A DNA stretch of 61,044 nt from Chloroflexota bacterium (GCA_029262735.1 JAJCYY010000112.1:1-61044); one strand, 5' to 3'. Shown: positions 23,987-33,789, counted from the stretch's first letter. Translations and numbers: made by a program. The notes: generated from the sequence alone by a model not told the origin.

Positions 23987-25117
23987 TTACGTTCCCCCTC
24001 CTGTTGACGCTGGCGACGGTAAGGTCGGATTTGAGCCATCAAGCGGGAGGAACGGCAGTACTCCGTTTTCGCTAGAAAGTATGAACTTGTGGATACCGGG
24101 CAGGATCTCTTCCATCGCCTCGAGATAGAGGCGCCGTCGGGTCACGTCCGGGGAGCCCTGGTAGCCTTCGAGAATTGCTAGGAAACCGGCGGCCTCACCC
24201 TGGGCCTTGGCGATTCGACCGTCCCTGAAACCCTGGGCTTCTTCGACGATCTGCGCCGCCCTACCCTCTGCTTCCGGGATCTGAGCCGCCTCGTAGGCCT
24301 GGGCCAGGTTGATGGTGGTCTCCCGGTCCTCACGTGCGCGAACAACATCCTCGAACGCCGCCTGCACCTCGCGAGGAGGATTGACGTTCTGGAGCAGCAC
24401 GTTCTGGATTTCGATTCCTGTGTTGTAGAAATCGGTCAACGCCGTCATCTTGAGGAGGATGTCGGTCTGTACCTGTTCCTTCTCGGTGGTCAGCACGTCG
24501 TCGATGTTTCTCGCACCAACAACCTGCCTGACGGCTGTTTCAGCAATATCTCGGAGCGTAAGTCCGTCGGGTTGACCGGACGATACTCCCCGGTCGCTGT
24601 CGCCCGGGTCATCAACCGAGAACAGGAAGTCGCGCAGACTGCCGATGCGGTACTGAACGACGACCTGAACGTCTACGATGTTTTCATCACCGGTGATCAT
24701 CAGCGCTTCGTCGGCGACTGAACGGGGAGCCGCGTTGCCATCGTCACCACTACGGAATCCCAGCTCAAGCTGGCGAGTTGTGGTGACTGAAACGACGTTC
24801 CTCGTGCCGATGGGCGCTGGGTAGTGCCAGTGCAGCCCTTCAGATTCGAAGCGCTGGAACTCACCGAATGTCCTGAGCGCTGCCTGCTGGTCTGGTCCGA
24901 CGGTGTAGAAACCTGTGCCGAGCCAGATGAACAGCGAGAGGAAGAAAATCCCTCCCACTATCAGCAGCGCGCCGCTGCCGCCAAAGCCCGGTGTGTTAAA
25001 CGATGTCCGGAGCCGGTTAATGATCTCTTCGAACTGGACGTTCGGCTCCTCGTTTTGCGGGGGCCTGTACATCTTTAGATCTTCGACCGTACCGCCGTCT
25101 TCATTAGCGGTTGCCAT
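23987..25117 (-). CDS. hflK: SPFH-domain protein HflK
   Basis: 376-residue partner of HflC. A cytoplasmic N-terminus of about 45 residues precedes a TM helix (GALLIVGGIFFLSLFIWLG) and the SPFH domain starting FYTVGPDQQAALRTFG. The coiled coil has INLAQAYEAAQIPEAEG and GEAAGFLAI. The ATG at 25117 has GGAGGA at ideal spacing; a longer frame from 25249 is rejected. Its C-terminus is Pro/Ser-rich (DGSNPTLPSP). Order hflK-hflC is the conserved one. Confidence 0.92.
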   Translation of the reverse strand: MATANEDGGTVEDLKMYRPPQNEEPNVQFEEIINRLRTSFNTPGFGGSGALLIVGGIFFLSLFIWLGTGFYTVGPDQQAALRTFGEFQRFESEGLHWHYPAPIGTRNVVSVTTTRQLELGFRSGDDGNAAPRSVADEALMITGDENIVDVQVVVQYRIGSLRDFLFSVDDPGDSDRGVSSGQPDGLTLRDIAETAVRQVVGARNIDDVLTTEKEQVQTDILLKMTALTDFYNTGIEIQNVLLQNVNPPREVQAAFEDVVRAREDRETTINLAQAYEAAQIPEAEGRAAQIVEEAQGFRDGRIAKAQGEAAGFLAILEGYQGSPDVTRRRLYLEAMEEILPGIHKFILSSENGVLPFLPLDGSNPTLPSPASTGGGT

Positions 25118-25287
25118 TTGTCCTCCAACTATTACCGTGATCTGTGATTGGCATGGAGATGCGCCTGTTGTGAATGAACATTCCTTAACTGCCACCCTTG
25201 CCGGAGACTGAACAGGCGTTTTCAGAACGGTTTGTATTGCGGCTGTCAAGTATAGCCGAGCGCGCCGCCAGCCTTGCTGTTCCAGCG

Positions 25288-26667
25288 CTATCTGCCTGCT
25301 GTGATTCCGCGCCGTTCAAGCAGTGCCTCAAACTCAGAATACGATGAAACGCCTCTGAGGGCTTTAAGAAGACCTGCCGCATCGGTCTCCTGTTGACGAA
25401 GTTCCCACATCTGGCGCGCAGTTGGACTGACTGATGACGGATTGTCTCCGTAGCTGCCGTTGAACGCAAAGAAAGCCTGATTGAGCTTGCGGATGAGAAA
25501 TCCATTCTCCTGCAATTTGATGCGTCGTGCCTCCATCCAGGCTTCTGCACCGTCCACATCACCGGCTTCCAGAAGCTCATCGGTACGCAAGCGCGTGTCT
25601 CGCATGAAACGAAAGAAGTCGAACTCATCCGGCTCTGGTTCGAGTTCGAACGGTTCGTCCTGCGGATTGATCGGTGCCGGGGGCGGTCGAACTGGAGCTT
25701 CGTTGTCGGTCAAGGTGGCCCAGACAGCGCCGCCTATCTCGTCGCCAACAAGGTTCGCCAGTGTTTCGTTTAGCTCTATCATCGACCCTCCTGAGAAGAA
25801 CGAACGGCCAAGAGGATAGAAGATCAAGTAGGCGTGAATCCATTCATGCGCTGCAACCTCAAGCAAGGGGAGAAGATCACGGGTTGAGGGTATGACGTTC
25901 GGATAGCTTGCGAGTCCGCCGGTCCGCATGATGGCAGCGGAGAGATCGAAGTCATCGAAAAGCGATTGCTCAATCAGCTCCATGTCAGCAATGGAGATAT
26001 CCGGTTCGATCAGAACCGTCTCGGACCGCTCGATGCGGTCACGTGGCGATATAACGAGGACGCTTGGCGGATTGTCGATGCGGAAGTCGACCGGAGGCCA
26101 GATGAAATCTCCGATGACATTGAGGTCAAGATCGACAAGCTGTGCGCTGATTGCTGACTCCAGGTACTCCTCAACGCTGTCACGCAGGTCGTCTCGTTCT
26201 CCAAGCAGGTCATCGAGTGTTCGCTGTCTTTGCTGCAGGGCCTGCGGGGCGATAACGTCTCTCGAAGACTCCTCGAGCACTTTGAACTGAGCGTCGCGGA
26301 TCAACGGCACGATCTCGAAATAGCGAGCCATATCCTGTTTACGGTCTTCGATACCGGTGTCGGTCCACGGGAATACCGTGTAGACGCGGTGGATCCACTT
26401 GTCCATGAAGTTCTCAAGCTCAAATGAGAGCAGACCGTAGCGGTGGCTTGCGGATGCGGCTTGTGCCGGTGTGAATGAGAGTGTGTCGCCTCTTGGCAGC
26501 ATCCAAGCGACAACTCCGTAGAGAACCAGGAGCATGACGACCAGCCAGCGCGACTTGCCGCGTTCGGGGGCGTGTACAGCCCAGCGAACAGGTCGCAATA
26601 CGATCCTGCCGGGCAACGTGAGAATGCGCCGGGCGATGCGGTTATGTGTATGCGATGCTGCTGACAC
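25288..26667 (-). CDS. membrane-anchored HExxH protein, putative zinc metallopeptidase
   Basis: 459-residue protein with one N-terminal TM segment (about 41-57) and a large domain outside the membrane. His274-Glu275-Trp-Ile-His278 is an HExxH zinc motif, and Glu301 in LNETLANLVGDE, 23 residues later, suits a third gluzincin-type ligand. A long helical region (about 110-180) precedes it, and an acidic, Pro-rich stretch lies near 325-350. I do not recognise a named family. A second HExxH protein is encoded divergently 70 bp away. Peptidase activity is inferred only from the motif. Confidence 0.75.
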   Translation of the reverse strand: MSAASHTHNRIARRILTLPGRIVLRPVRWAVHAPERGKSRWLVVMLLVLYGVVAWMLPRGDTLSFTPAQAASASHRYGLLSFELENFMDKWIHRVYTVFPWTDTGIEDRKQDMARYFEIVPLIRDAQFKVLEESSRDVIAPQALQQRQRTLDDLLGERDDLRDSVEEYLESAISAQLVDLDLNVIGDFIWPPVDFRIDNPPSVLVISPRDRIERSETVLIEPDISIADMELIEQSLFDDFDLSAAIMRTGGLASYPNVIPSTRDLLPLLEVAAHEWIHAYLIFYPLGRSFFSGGSMIELNETLANLVGDEIGGAVWATLTDNEAPVRPPPAPINPQDEPFELEPEPDEFDFFRFMRDTRLRTDELLEAGDVDGAEAWMEARRIKLQENGFLIRKLNQAFFAFNGSYGDNPSSVSPTARQMWELRQQETDAAGLLKALRGVSSYSEFEALLERRGITAGR

Positions 26668-26737
26668 GACGATCCGAATATTTGAGCGTTGTCACGAACT
26701 TCCTCAATCAACTGAACGTATATGTTTGGTAGCCAAG

Positions 26738-29116
26738 ATGTACACACGTTTCCACCATTTTCACAGGTTCTCAGTTGCCTCCGCCGCTGCGATTTTGATG
26801 TTGGCCGTTGCGTGTACTGGCGGTGATGCAGGAAGTACAGATGCCAATCCAACAAGTACGGCGGTTGGCACGATCAGCGGTGGAAGCACGATCGTTCCGA
26901 CAGGCACGGTAACGGCCGGTCCCGGCGACAGAGGCGACCGAACCGTTGTTGTTCCAACGGCTACAGCCGTGCCGGGCAACGTCCAGAACTCTTCCGAGGA
27001 GCCCGCCACAAGGCAGACATGGCCCGAAGGACAGCCTGTTGAACAGTCGGCGTGGGTGAGGGAAAGGCTTGCTGCGATGAAGGCGATATTTGGCTTCACT
27101 CCAGCTGGGGAGGAGTGGATCGACGGCTACGACTTACGCCAGATGAGCGAGCAGCCGGCATGGTTTGGAAGTTTTGGCTACGGATCATGGGCGGGCGCAG
27201 GTGAGGCGGTGCCGAGATCGGTCCTGCACGAGATCAGCCATTCGTACTGGGGCGCGTTCTCAATCGAGCGGTCGCCCGAACTCTCGTGGGATACATCGGA
27301 CGGAACTGCGGAGGCACTGAGCAAGTACAGAGAGCAGCTCGGCCTCTTCATGTTGCAGCCGCCGGACCGGTTCGAGCCACTACGTGACCGTTTCAGAAAC
27401 CTGCCTGGCCTGAACAACGGTGAGTACCCGGACCTGTTTCATTTCGGTGAGGCTGATCTGATCTACATGGTCGGTGGGAATCTGCAACTTGTACCACCGA
27501 TTCTACGACCGTACTTCTCGGGATTCCTTGCACAGGGTGGCGCGGGTGCGGGCGAGGGTTTCGCCCCCCAATCCTGGGATGATGCGCTGTCCTGGTTTAA
27601 CGCTCTGCCTACCGATGAGTGGCGCATCGCGGGTGAGTTGTTCGGACTACAGCACTTTCCTACCGGTCCGTACGTGGACCTGCCAAAAAGCAAACTCTCC
27701 GGTCTCGATGACGACCTGCGTACGGTGTACGAAGGGGAGGAACGCCAGCGTTTGATCGACTTCGCAGAGCAGTTCGATGGAATCCTGGACCGCGAGTTCT
27801 CGCTGGTCGACGCCGCAGGCGCTGACAGGGGATTCGATTTCTGGCGCTCCTATCTTTCGGACAAACTGAGCCTTCACGGACGGCACCCTGAGGTCTTACG
27901 GAGCGCCGGGTCCGAGCGGGGTAATGAGCTGGCGACCGCCCTGGACTTCTATGCAGATATTACGTCTCTCGGAGCAAGCGAGCAGGCAGAACGATTCCGG
28001 GAGTCAGAGAGCCAGTCGCTGGTTGCGGAGCTTGGGGTCCTGTTGCGGCCACGGGCGATAGTTAGCCTGTTCTCAGACCCTGACGCCGAGAACGGTATTC
28101 TGGCTGTGCTTGGGAGCCGTGCTGAAAGACTTAAGCGCCTCGTTGAGGTGGTTGAGCGGGTCGATGAGATCAACTCCGCCCCGGCCAGCGGGTCGGTTGT
28201 CGCTGCGATAGAGCTTGAGCGGTTCATGCACTCGGTGCCTGAAGATGAGCTGCGATCTGACGCATTCCTGTTGTTCGACCTGCTGCGGAGCGCTCGATCC
28301 GGGCTGGCAAAGAGCGTGTTACATCAACTGAGCGATGATGCGCTCCAGTTCTTGCTTCGGGTTCAGCCTGCCGCGGCGCGTTCTTTTGAGATCACTCCGA
28401 AGCGTCTGCTTGCGGCGGTTGGAATCAGCGATGGCGTATCGCTTGAGCAGGTCCGCTCCGGCGCGACTCTGCTGTCCGCCAGCTCATCCGGAAATTTCGC
28501 GATCGATTCTGCTTACGACGCTGCCGTGTTCGTCCACCTCGACCGGTTCCTGGACTCTGATCCAGATGGAGTCCTGGCGACGGTGCTTGAGAGTGGAACC
28601 CGGCTGGTTCCGTGGGTTGCCAGGGAGAGCGACGGCGCGTTGAGGGCAATGCGGGCAAGGCCGGGCATGGCGGCTGACGCACTCGCACAACTGAGTGGAT
28701 CACGAGAGACGCCGTGGCGAATCATTCATCTTGTGGCGCGGGAAGATCCTTCACTGGCCGCGCGGCTGGCGATTGAGATGGATGGGCGCGCAGGTGACTC
28801 GCTCGAGAGGGCGATCAGGGAGTTCGGCTACGACCTCTACTGGTCTGAGCGAAACTCAGGGCCTAATGTTGAGCCGAAGAGGTTCGCAGAGTTCCTGCTT
28901 GCATTGGATCAAGACCTGGGATCAGACGCGCTTGATGAAGCGGTGTCTAATGCAGTAACCGGAATTGAAGCTGACGTGACGAGCGGTCTGATTGAACCCG
29001 GAGCAATGGAAGAGTTCAGTCGTACGGCAGAGGCGGCGATGGATTCAGTGCGCGGCAGTGATGCCGAGACTCTGCGCACGCTATTCGTGTCGGCGAAGCT
29101 GGTTTCTGACGGCTGA
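26738..29116 (+). CDS. large lipoprotein with HExxH motif
   Basis: 792-residue exported protein. The signal peptide ends MLAVAC (Cys26), so it is probably lipid-anchored. A Thr/Pro/Gly-rich spacer (about 30-95) is followed by a domain with His164-Glu165-Ile-Ser-His168 and Glu192 (GTAEALSKY) 24 residues later. The rest (about 200-790) is helical with leucine-rich repeats of no recognised type. The ATG at 26738 is chosen because it gives the signal peptide; the in-frame start at 26534 would bury it and overlap the divergent gene. Whether the zinc site is active is unknown. The spacing of the third ligand resembles that in the divergent neighbour, so the two may share a fold. Confidence 0.78.
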   Translation: MYTRFHHFHRFSVASAAAILMLAVACTGGDAGSTDANPTSTAVGTISGGSTIVPTGTVTAGPGDRGDRTVVVPTATAVPGNVQNSSEEPATRQTWPEGQPVEQSAWVRERLAAMKAIFGFTPAGEEWIDGYDLRQMSEQPAWFGSFGYGSWAGAGEAVPRSVLHEISHSYWGAFSIERSPELSWDTSDGTAEALSKYREQLGLFMLQPPDRFEPLRDRFRNLPGLNNGEYPDLFHFGEADLIYMVGGNLQLVPPILRPYFSGFLAQGGAGAGEGFAPQSWDDALSWFNALPTDEWRIAGELFGLQHFPTGPYVDLPKSKLSGLDDDLRTVYEGEERQRLIDFAEQFDGILDREFSLVDAAGADRGFDFWRSYLSDKLSLHGRHPEVLRSAGSERGNELATALDFYADITSLGASEQAERFRESESQSLVAELGVLLRPRAIVSLFSDPDAENGILAVLGSRAERLKRLVEVVERVDEINSAPASGSVVAAIELERFMHSVPEDELRSDAFLLFDLLRSARSGLAKSVLHQLSDDALQFLLRVQPAAARSFEITPKRLLAAVGISDGVSLEQVRSGATLLSASSSGNFAIDSAYDAAVFVHLDRFLDSDPDGVLATVLESGTRLVPWVARESDGALRAMRARPGMAADALAQLSGSRETPWRIIHLVAREDPSLAARLAIEMDGRAGDSLERAIREFGYDLYWSERNSGPNVEPKRFAEFLLALDQDLGSDALDEAVSNAVTGIEADVTSGLIEPGAMEEFSRTAEAAMDSVRGSDAETLRTLFVSAKLVSDG

Positions 29117-29118
29117 TC

Positions 29119-29556
29119 TTAGCTGGAGCGAGACCAGACCACTTCGTACTGCTCTCCGCGCAGCAGGGCGCCAAGCTCCCTGGCCTCTGTGGCCCGAAGC
29201 TCGTCGAAAGCCTTTTCCAGCGCGTCAGTGGCGGCATCGGACCCGGAGAGGGAGACTCGTTTTTCGAGCCGTTCCCACACACCGGCCCGAACGAGGCCAT
29301 CTACGAACGATGGCCACGGCACAACAAGGATCTCGGCTGCGCGAGGGAGAGAAGGACGGAGGCGGCGTAGCGTGCGAAGCCTGTCCGCCGCTGAGCGTGC
29401 CATGGGCATCACCCGAATGAAGGGGCCATCATCGCCATCAGTGCGCATATCTATGACGAGTGCGCGCTTAATGGTCGGGAGCGCGAGAGAGAACGTCTCA
29501 GCCTTGTCGATGTGCCGAAAGACCGCTTCGAGATTGAGGCTGAACTGTCCGTCCAA
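29119..29556 (-). CDS. hypothetical protein beside etfAB
   Basis: 145-residue protein, not recognised. The TTG start has AAAGGCG upstream; no ATG fits. The N-terminal half is beta-rich (FSLALPTIKRALVIDMRTDGDDGPFIRVM split by turns) and the C-terminal half is helical and charged. It lies 45 bp downstream of etfA on the same strand and probably belongs to its transcript, so a link to ETF or its partners is possible but unproven. It converges on the HExxH lipoprotein gene with a 2-bp gap. Confidence 0.6.
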   Translation of the reverse strand: MDGQFSLNLEAVFRHIDKAETFSLALPTIKRALVIDMRTDGDDGPFIRVMPMARSAADRLRTLRRLRPSLPRAAEILVVPWPSFVDGLVRAGVWERLEKRVSLSGSDAATDALEKAFDELRATEARELGALLRGEQYEVVWSRSS

Positions 29557-29601
29557 GGTTTCGCCTTTCAGATTCGCTCAAATAGACCGGACCGTTTGCG
29601 A

Positions 29602-30573
29602 CTAGCTGATGTCTCGCACTGCGGATATTAACGCAGGCAGAACATTTTTCCAGTCCCCAACTACGCCGAACCGGGCATCGCCGAAGATGCTTGCGTCCGC
29701 ATCTGTGTTCACAGCCACAATGTTCCTGGCCGAAGAACAACCCGCCATGTGCTGACTCGCCCCGGAGATCCCGAAGGTCAAGTAGAGTCTCGGACTCACC
29801 GATTTTCCCGTCAGTCCCACCTGTTGCGAATGGTCAATCCACCCGGCATCGCACGCTGCTCGTGACGCACCAACTGCGCCGCCAAGGATGCTCGCCAGCT
29901 CTTCCAACTGGCGGAACGGCTCTGGTCCGCCCAGTCCGCGGCCACCGGAAATCACCACCTCGGCATCTTCCAAGCGTACGCCCTCCTGTGCCTCCTGCAC
30001 AGTCCTGAGAAGCTCTGATTGGGACTCACGAATATGTGCTATTGGGTCGAATCGGATGGGCTCCGGTGAGTCATCCGAGGGTGCTTCAGGCTCGTACGCT
30101 CCCGGACGGAGCATGATGACGTGTGGTCCCGGTCCGTTCAGTTTGAATCGAGCATTCGCATTGCCGCCATAAACGGGACGGGTGACGGTGATAGCGTCGT
30201 CGTTGCGCTCGATAGACGTGCAGTCCCTTGCGAAGGCTGCATCGAGACGCATAGCGAGGCGAGGGGCGATCACGGACCCGGCATCTGAACGGGAGGACAG
30301 GATGATATCGGGGCGGATTTCAGTTGCCAGTGCAGTCAGTGAGTCGGTTGCGGCGTCAAAGGTTGCGGAGTCCGATTCTCCGAGCGCATCGTGCTCAATG
30401 AGATAGATCGAATCCGCTGGTACGTTCGGAGTTGAGAGACCGGGAGAACCGGTGAACGCTGCGGCAATGGTGTCCCCGTCTACAAGCAGAGAGCGGGCTG
30501 CGGTCAGCAGTTCCAGGGTCTGCTGCGTGGCACCGAGGGAAGAAACTTCGCCCAGGATGAGTGCGGAGGCCAT
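29602..30573 (-). CDS. etfA: electron transfer flavoprotein alpha subunit
   Basis: 323-residue ETF alpha subunit. It holds the FAD that takes electrons from acyl-CoA dehydrogenases. The C-terminal FAD domain includes GGRGLGGPEPF and the signature LYLTFGISGASQHMAG, followed by IVAVNTDADASIF. It starts immediately after the etfB stop. It is a plausible partner of the acyl-CoA dehydrogenase pair at the start of the window. No ETF-quinone oxidoreductase is seen nearby. Confidence 0.95.
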   Translation of the reverse strand: MASALILGEVSSLGATQQTLELLTAARSLLVDGDTIAAAFTGSPGLSTPNVPADSIYLIEHDALGESDSATFDAATDSLTALATEIRPDIILSSRSDAGSVIAPRLAMRLDAAFARDCTSIERNDDAITVTRPVYGGNANARFKLNGPGPHVIMLRPGAYEPEAPSDDSPEPIRFDPIAHIRESQSELLRTVQEAQEGVRLEDAEVVISGGRGLGGPEPFRQLEELASILGGAVGASRAACDAGWIDHSQQVGLTGKSVSPRLYLTFGISGASQHMAGCSSARNIVAVNTDADASIFGDARFGVVGDWKNVLPALISAVRDIS

Positions 30574-31371
30574 CTATATTATTTTCTCCTGGCGTAGCCG
30601 CATCGCGAGATTTCGACCTTTCTCAGCATCATCCTCACCTTCGATCATCACTGCCATTCCCTGTTGCTGAGGGATCTCCAGCGCCTCAAGCTCAACACGA
30701 GGCGCGATCTGGTCGCCCGAGATACCCAGATCCGCCAGAGTGCTTACCTGTGGCTGCTTGCGCGTTGCGGCCATGATGCCTTTTAGAGCCGGATAGCGGG
30801 GTTCTCCGAGCTCATTGCTTACCGTCACCAGTGCCGGGAGTTTCGTCTCGATCTGCTGGTAGCCGTCAGGCAGGACTCGTTCGATGTTCGCGGTGGTGCC
30901 GTCGGACTCTAAACGTCGAGCGACCGTCACGCACGGCAGGTGCAACACCTCGGCAAGGAACAACGGCACGTGGGCCTGGTCCCAGTCCGATGCCTGCCTG
31001 CCGCAGAGCACCAGATCGAACGGACCGTTCTTCTCTATCGCAGCGCTCAGAACCTTCGCCGTAGCAGCCGAATCCAGGTTCTGCGCCAGCGGATCGTCGA
31101 CCAGCACCAGCGCGTCTGAACCGGTGGCAAGAGCCTTTTTCATCACATCCAGGGCGAAATCATGGCCGACAGAGACGATTGTTATCTCGACGTCGAAGCT
31201 GGCGGATTCCTTGATCCGGACGGCAGCTTCGACAGCGTTCAGGTCGAATCCGTTGACGACTGGAGAGACGTTTCGAGGTGGTTCGACCGCCACACCGGCG
31301 CTGTTTAACTTGAACTGGGACGGAGGAATGTCCGGGTCGGGCACCTGTTTGGCGCAGACAGCTATGCGCAT
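30574..31371 (-). CDS. etfB: electron transfer flavoprotein beta subunit
   Basis: 265-residue ETF beta subunit, starting MRIAVCAKQVPDP. CGRQASDWDQAHVP corresponds to the AMP-binding-domain core, and SNELGEPRYPALKGIMAATRK is the family signature region. It is the first gene of the minus-strand etfB-etfA-hypothetical unit and abuts etfA without a gap. The pair looks like the non-bifurcating type, but the bifurcation motif was not tested. Confidence 0.95.
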   Translation of the reverse strand: MRIAVCAKQVPDPDIPPSQFKLNSAGVAVEPPRNVSPVVNGFDLNAVEAAVRIKESASFDVEITIVSVGHDFALDVMKKALATGSDALVLVDDPLAQNLDSAATAKVLSAAIEKNGPFDLVLCGRQASDWDQAHVPLFLAEVLHLPCVTVARRLESDGTTANIERVLPDGYQQIETKLPALVTVSNELGEPRYPALKGIMAATRKQPQVSTLADLGISGDQIAPRVELEALEIPQQQGMAVMIEGEDDAEKGRNLAMRLRQEKII

Positions 31372-31600
31372 GGGGCTTGAGAGTACCAGTCGACCAGATC
31401 GGCCGAGTTTGCGTGGCGGTTAATTGGAGAACAGTCGAAAGCTAGCATCGAGCAAGATGGCAGTCAATCAAGCCGCTCAAAGCCGGTCGGAACTGACCTG
31501 AGCCGGTTCCTACTCTGGTGGCTGCGCTTCGTGTGCAAGCGTAGAGTGGTTTGGATGATTCTGAGTAGCAAATCTCTCGTGTGAGGCACCTCGATCTAAC

Positions 31601-32371
31601 GTGAACAAATTGTGCGCGGCAGCCGAATCAGTCGGACTGAACACTGACGATGAGTTCAGGCGTAAATTCGCGCGCTATTTCGAGCTGATTGAGGCAGCGA
31701 ACTCCAGGTTCAACCTGACCGGCGTCACCGGCTGGGATCGAGTGAGAGATGAGCTGTTCATTCGCTCGTTCAGGTTCCTGTCTCCAGTTGCAGGCGGCTA
31801 TGTGCCCGCCCTTGAATGGTTTTCCGGCAGGCGGATTATGGACGTTGGCACAGGTGCAGGGATTCCGGGTCTGGTTTTGAAACTCGCTGTTCCGGAGATG
31901 CATCTCACGCTGCTGGATTCGTCACACAAGAAGACCGCCTTTCTCCGTGAGGTCGTTGACGACCTGAACTTAGAAGATGTTGAAGTCGTCACCGAGCGAG
32001 CGGAGGATGCCGGTGCCGCCGTTCAGCATCGTGAAAGCTACGATCTGGTTATATCGCGAGGTGTGGCGAAGCTCGTGGAGCTCGCCGAACTGACGCTGCC
32101 ATTTGCGTCAGTCGGTGGAGCGGCTGTGGCTGTGAAAGGCCCCGACGTCGAACGAGAACTGCAGGCGGCAGAGGCGGCGGCGGAGCTGCTTGGTGCCGCG
32201 CCAGGGGTCTCAGCTACCGTTTCATCACCGGGGGATTCAGGCGCGGACACGATGATCTACTGGATGAAGATAGGTCACACTCCTGGCGGATATCCGCGCA
32301 GGAACGGCGTTCCCCACGCAAAGCCGCTGACGGGTGAATTTATCCGGGCAAGAGCGGCTCTTACACGATGA
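31601..32371 (+). CDS. rsmG: 16S rRNA (guanine-527-N7)-methyltransferase
   Basis: 256-residue SAM-dependent methyltransferase that modifies G527 of 16S rRNA. The SAM-binding motif is MDVGTGAGIPGLVL (about residue 79), the family motif NSRFNLTG is near 33, and ISRGVAKL follows at about 147. The GTG start gives the usual N-terminus. The C-terminus ends with YPRRNGVPHAKPL, as in the family. Its stop overlaps the start of the next gene by 4 bp (ATGA). The familiar neighbours mnmG, parA and parB are absent. Confidence 0.93.
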   Translation: MNKLCAAAESVGLNTDDEFRRKFARYFELIEAANSRFNLTGVTGWDRVRDELFIRSFRFLSPVAGGYVPALEWFSGRRIMDVGTGAGIPGLVLKLAVPEMHLTLLDSSHKKTAFLREVVDDLNLEDVEVVTERAEDAGAAVQHRESYDLVISRGVAKLVELAELTLPFASVGGAAVAVKGPDVERELQAAEAAAELLGAAPGVSATVSSPGDSGADTMIYWMKIGHTPGGYPRRNGVPHAKPLTGEFIRARAALTR

Positions 32372-33402
32372 GTGAAATCGGCAAACAGGTATCGGTAGAC
32401 ACGATCAGGAGGCGGATTCTTTCCGTCCCGACTCTGCTGGCACTTATAGCAGGCGCGGCGCTGCTGGCTTTCGTGCTCTGGCGGGTTTTCGACTTCGACT
32501 GGAGCGAGCTGTGGGCCAACATACGCGGCATTGATCCGCTGCTGTACCTGGCCGGCACGGTCTTGTACTACATCAGTTTCTGGTTCCGCGGGCTGCGGTG
32601 GCGTCTCATTGCGATCACGGCGAACACTGACTCACAGGATGGCAAGACGATTCCGGGTCCGACAAAGATGGGTGGAATCATCCTGATCGGATGGTTCGCC
32701 AACTCGGTCGCATTCCTGAGACTGGGCGATGCACTGCGCGGCTGGACTCTGCACCGGGAATCTGACAGCCCGTTTTCGTCATCACTCGGTACTGTGCTCG
32801 CAGAACGCGTGCAGGACATGATCGCGGTGCTGGGTCTGGTGTCCGTGGCCGCGATACTCGTGACGGTTTCCGGTGACTCGGAGGTTCCCGGCGTTGTCCT
32901 GATAGCCGCCGCCGGGTTGGTCGGCGTGCTGATCGCAGGTTTGATTGCCATGCGGCTGCTCGGCATGCGCGCTTCGCGGTTCTTGCCGCAGAGGATGCAG
33001 AGTGCTTACGCGGGGTTCCAGGATGGGACACTCAGAAGTTTTAGAGGCAGTCACCTGCCGTTACAACTAACACTGGGAGTTGTCGGATGGATGCTCGAGA
33101 TCGGGAGGTTCTATTTCGTGGCTCAAGCGCTGAACCTCGATATCGGATTCGGCGTGGTGATGTTCGCCGCTCTTGCGAACGCAATGCTGACTACCATTCC
33201 GACTCCAGGTGGGTTCGGATTCGTTGAGGGTGGACTGACGGGCTTGCTCGTGCTGCTAGGAGTTGGCGATACGGATGCGCTGTCTCTGACCGTTGTTGAC
33301 CGGTCGATCAGTTGGCTTAGCGTGGTGTTGTTCGGAGGGATTTTGTTTGCTGTGTGGCAATACAGGGCCACACGCAGTGCGAAGGGGGAAGGCGGCAGCT
33401 GA
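32368..33402 (+). CDS. lysylphosphatidylglycerol synthase-type transmembrane protein (UPF0104)
   Basis: 344-residue membrane protein with about seven or eight TM segments, of the flippase-like family shared by MprF and AglD. Conserved pieces are WFRGLRWRLIA, GWFANSVAFLRLGDALRG and PTPGGFGFVEGGLTGLL. It lacks the soluble aminoacyltransferase domain of MprF, so lipid or isoprenoid-linked sugar translocation is likelier than lysinylation. It is translationally coupled to rsmG. Function inferred from family only. Confidence 0.85.
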   Translation: MSEIGKQVSVDTIRRRILSVPTLLALIAGAALLAFVLWRVFDFDWSELWANIRGIDPLLYLAGTVLYYISFWFRGLRWRLIAITANTDSQDGKTIPGPTKMGGIILIGWFANSVAFLRLGDALRGWTLHRESDSPFSSSLGTVLAERVQDMIAVLGLVSVAAILVTVSGDSEVPGVVLIAAAGLVGVLIAGLIAMRLLGMRASRFLPQRMQSAYAGFQDGTLRSFRGSHLPLQLTLGVVGWMLEIGRFYFVAQALNLDIGFGVVMFAALANAMLTTIPTPGGFGFVEGGLTGLLVLLGVGDTDALSLTVVDRSISWLSVVLFGGILFAVWQYRATRSAKGEGGS

Positions 33403-33667
33403 GTCGGCCAGCGCGGGGAGTTTCGGGACGGCTGGATCTTCAGCATCACCGGATAGCAGACCGCCGCTAACTTGAGCTTCTGGTCGTTTGCAGTTACCGG
33501 GTTTTACGAGTTCGTGTGGTCTTCAAATGGGCCGGTCGCGTGCTTGCACACGTTTCTGACCGGGCAGTGACTGTGCTACGATTTTCCAGTTGCGGGCCGC
33601 ATGCACGATTGATCCGTGGTCGCATTCGTCAGCGATCTTTCTACGGATGTCTGAAACATGATGTGAC

Positions 33668-33743
33668 GGGGCTGTAGCTCAATTGGGAGAGCGCTTCAAT
33701 GGCATTGAAGAGGTAGAGGGTTCGAATCCCTCCAGCTCCACCA
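33668..33743 (+). tRNA. tRNA-Ala (anticodon GGC)
   Basis: 76-nt cloverleaf with encoded CCA. The acceptor GGGGCTG pairs with CAGCTCC and includes the G3-U70 wobble, the alanine identity element. The anticodon arm CTTCA-ATGGCAT-TGAAG gives GGC. The T arm is GAGGG-TTCGAAT-CCCTC. An accessory-looking region starts directly after it. Confidence 0.98.
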
Positions 33744-33789
33744 AAGATTCAGTTCGATCTGGCGGCGTGACGGCACTAGGGTAGGGAAC

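Noticed and set aside
25118..25249. Extended N-terminus of HflK from 25249
   Set aside because: The ATG at 25117 has an ideal GGAGGA site and gives the normal N-terminus; the extension is unlike the family.
26534..26737. Longer 5' extension of the HExxH lipoprotein gene from 26534
   Set aside because: It overlaps the divergent gene and would bury a clear lipoprotein signal peptide beginning at 26738.
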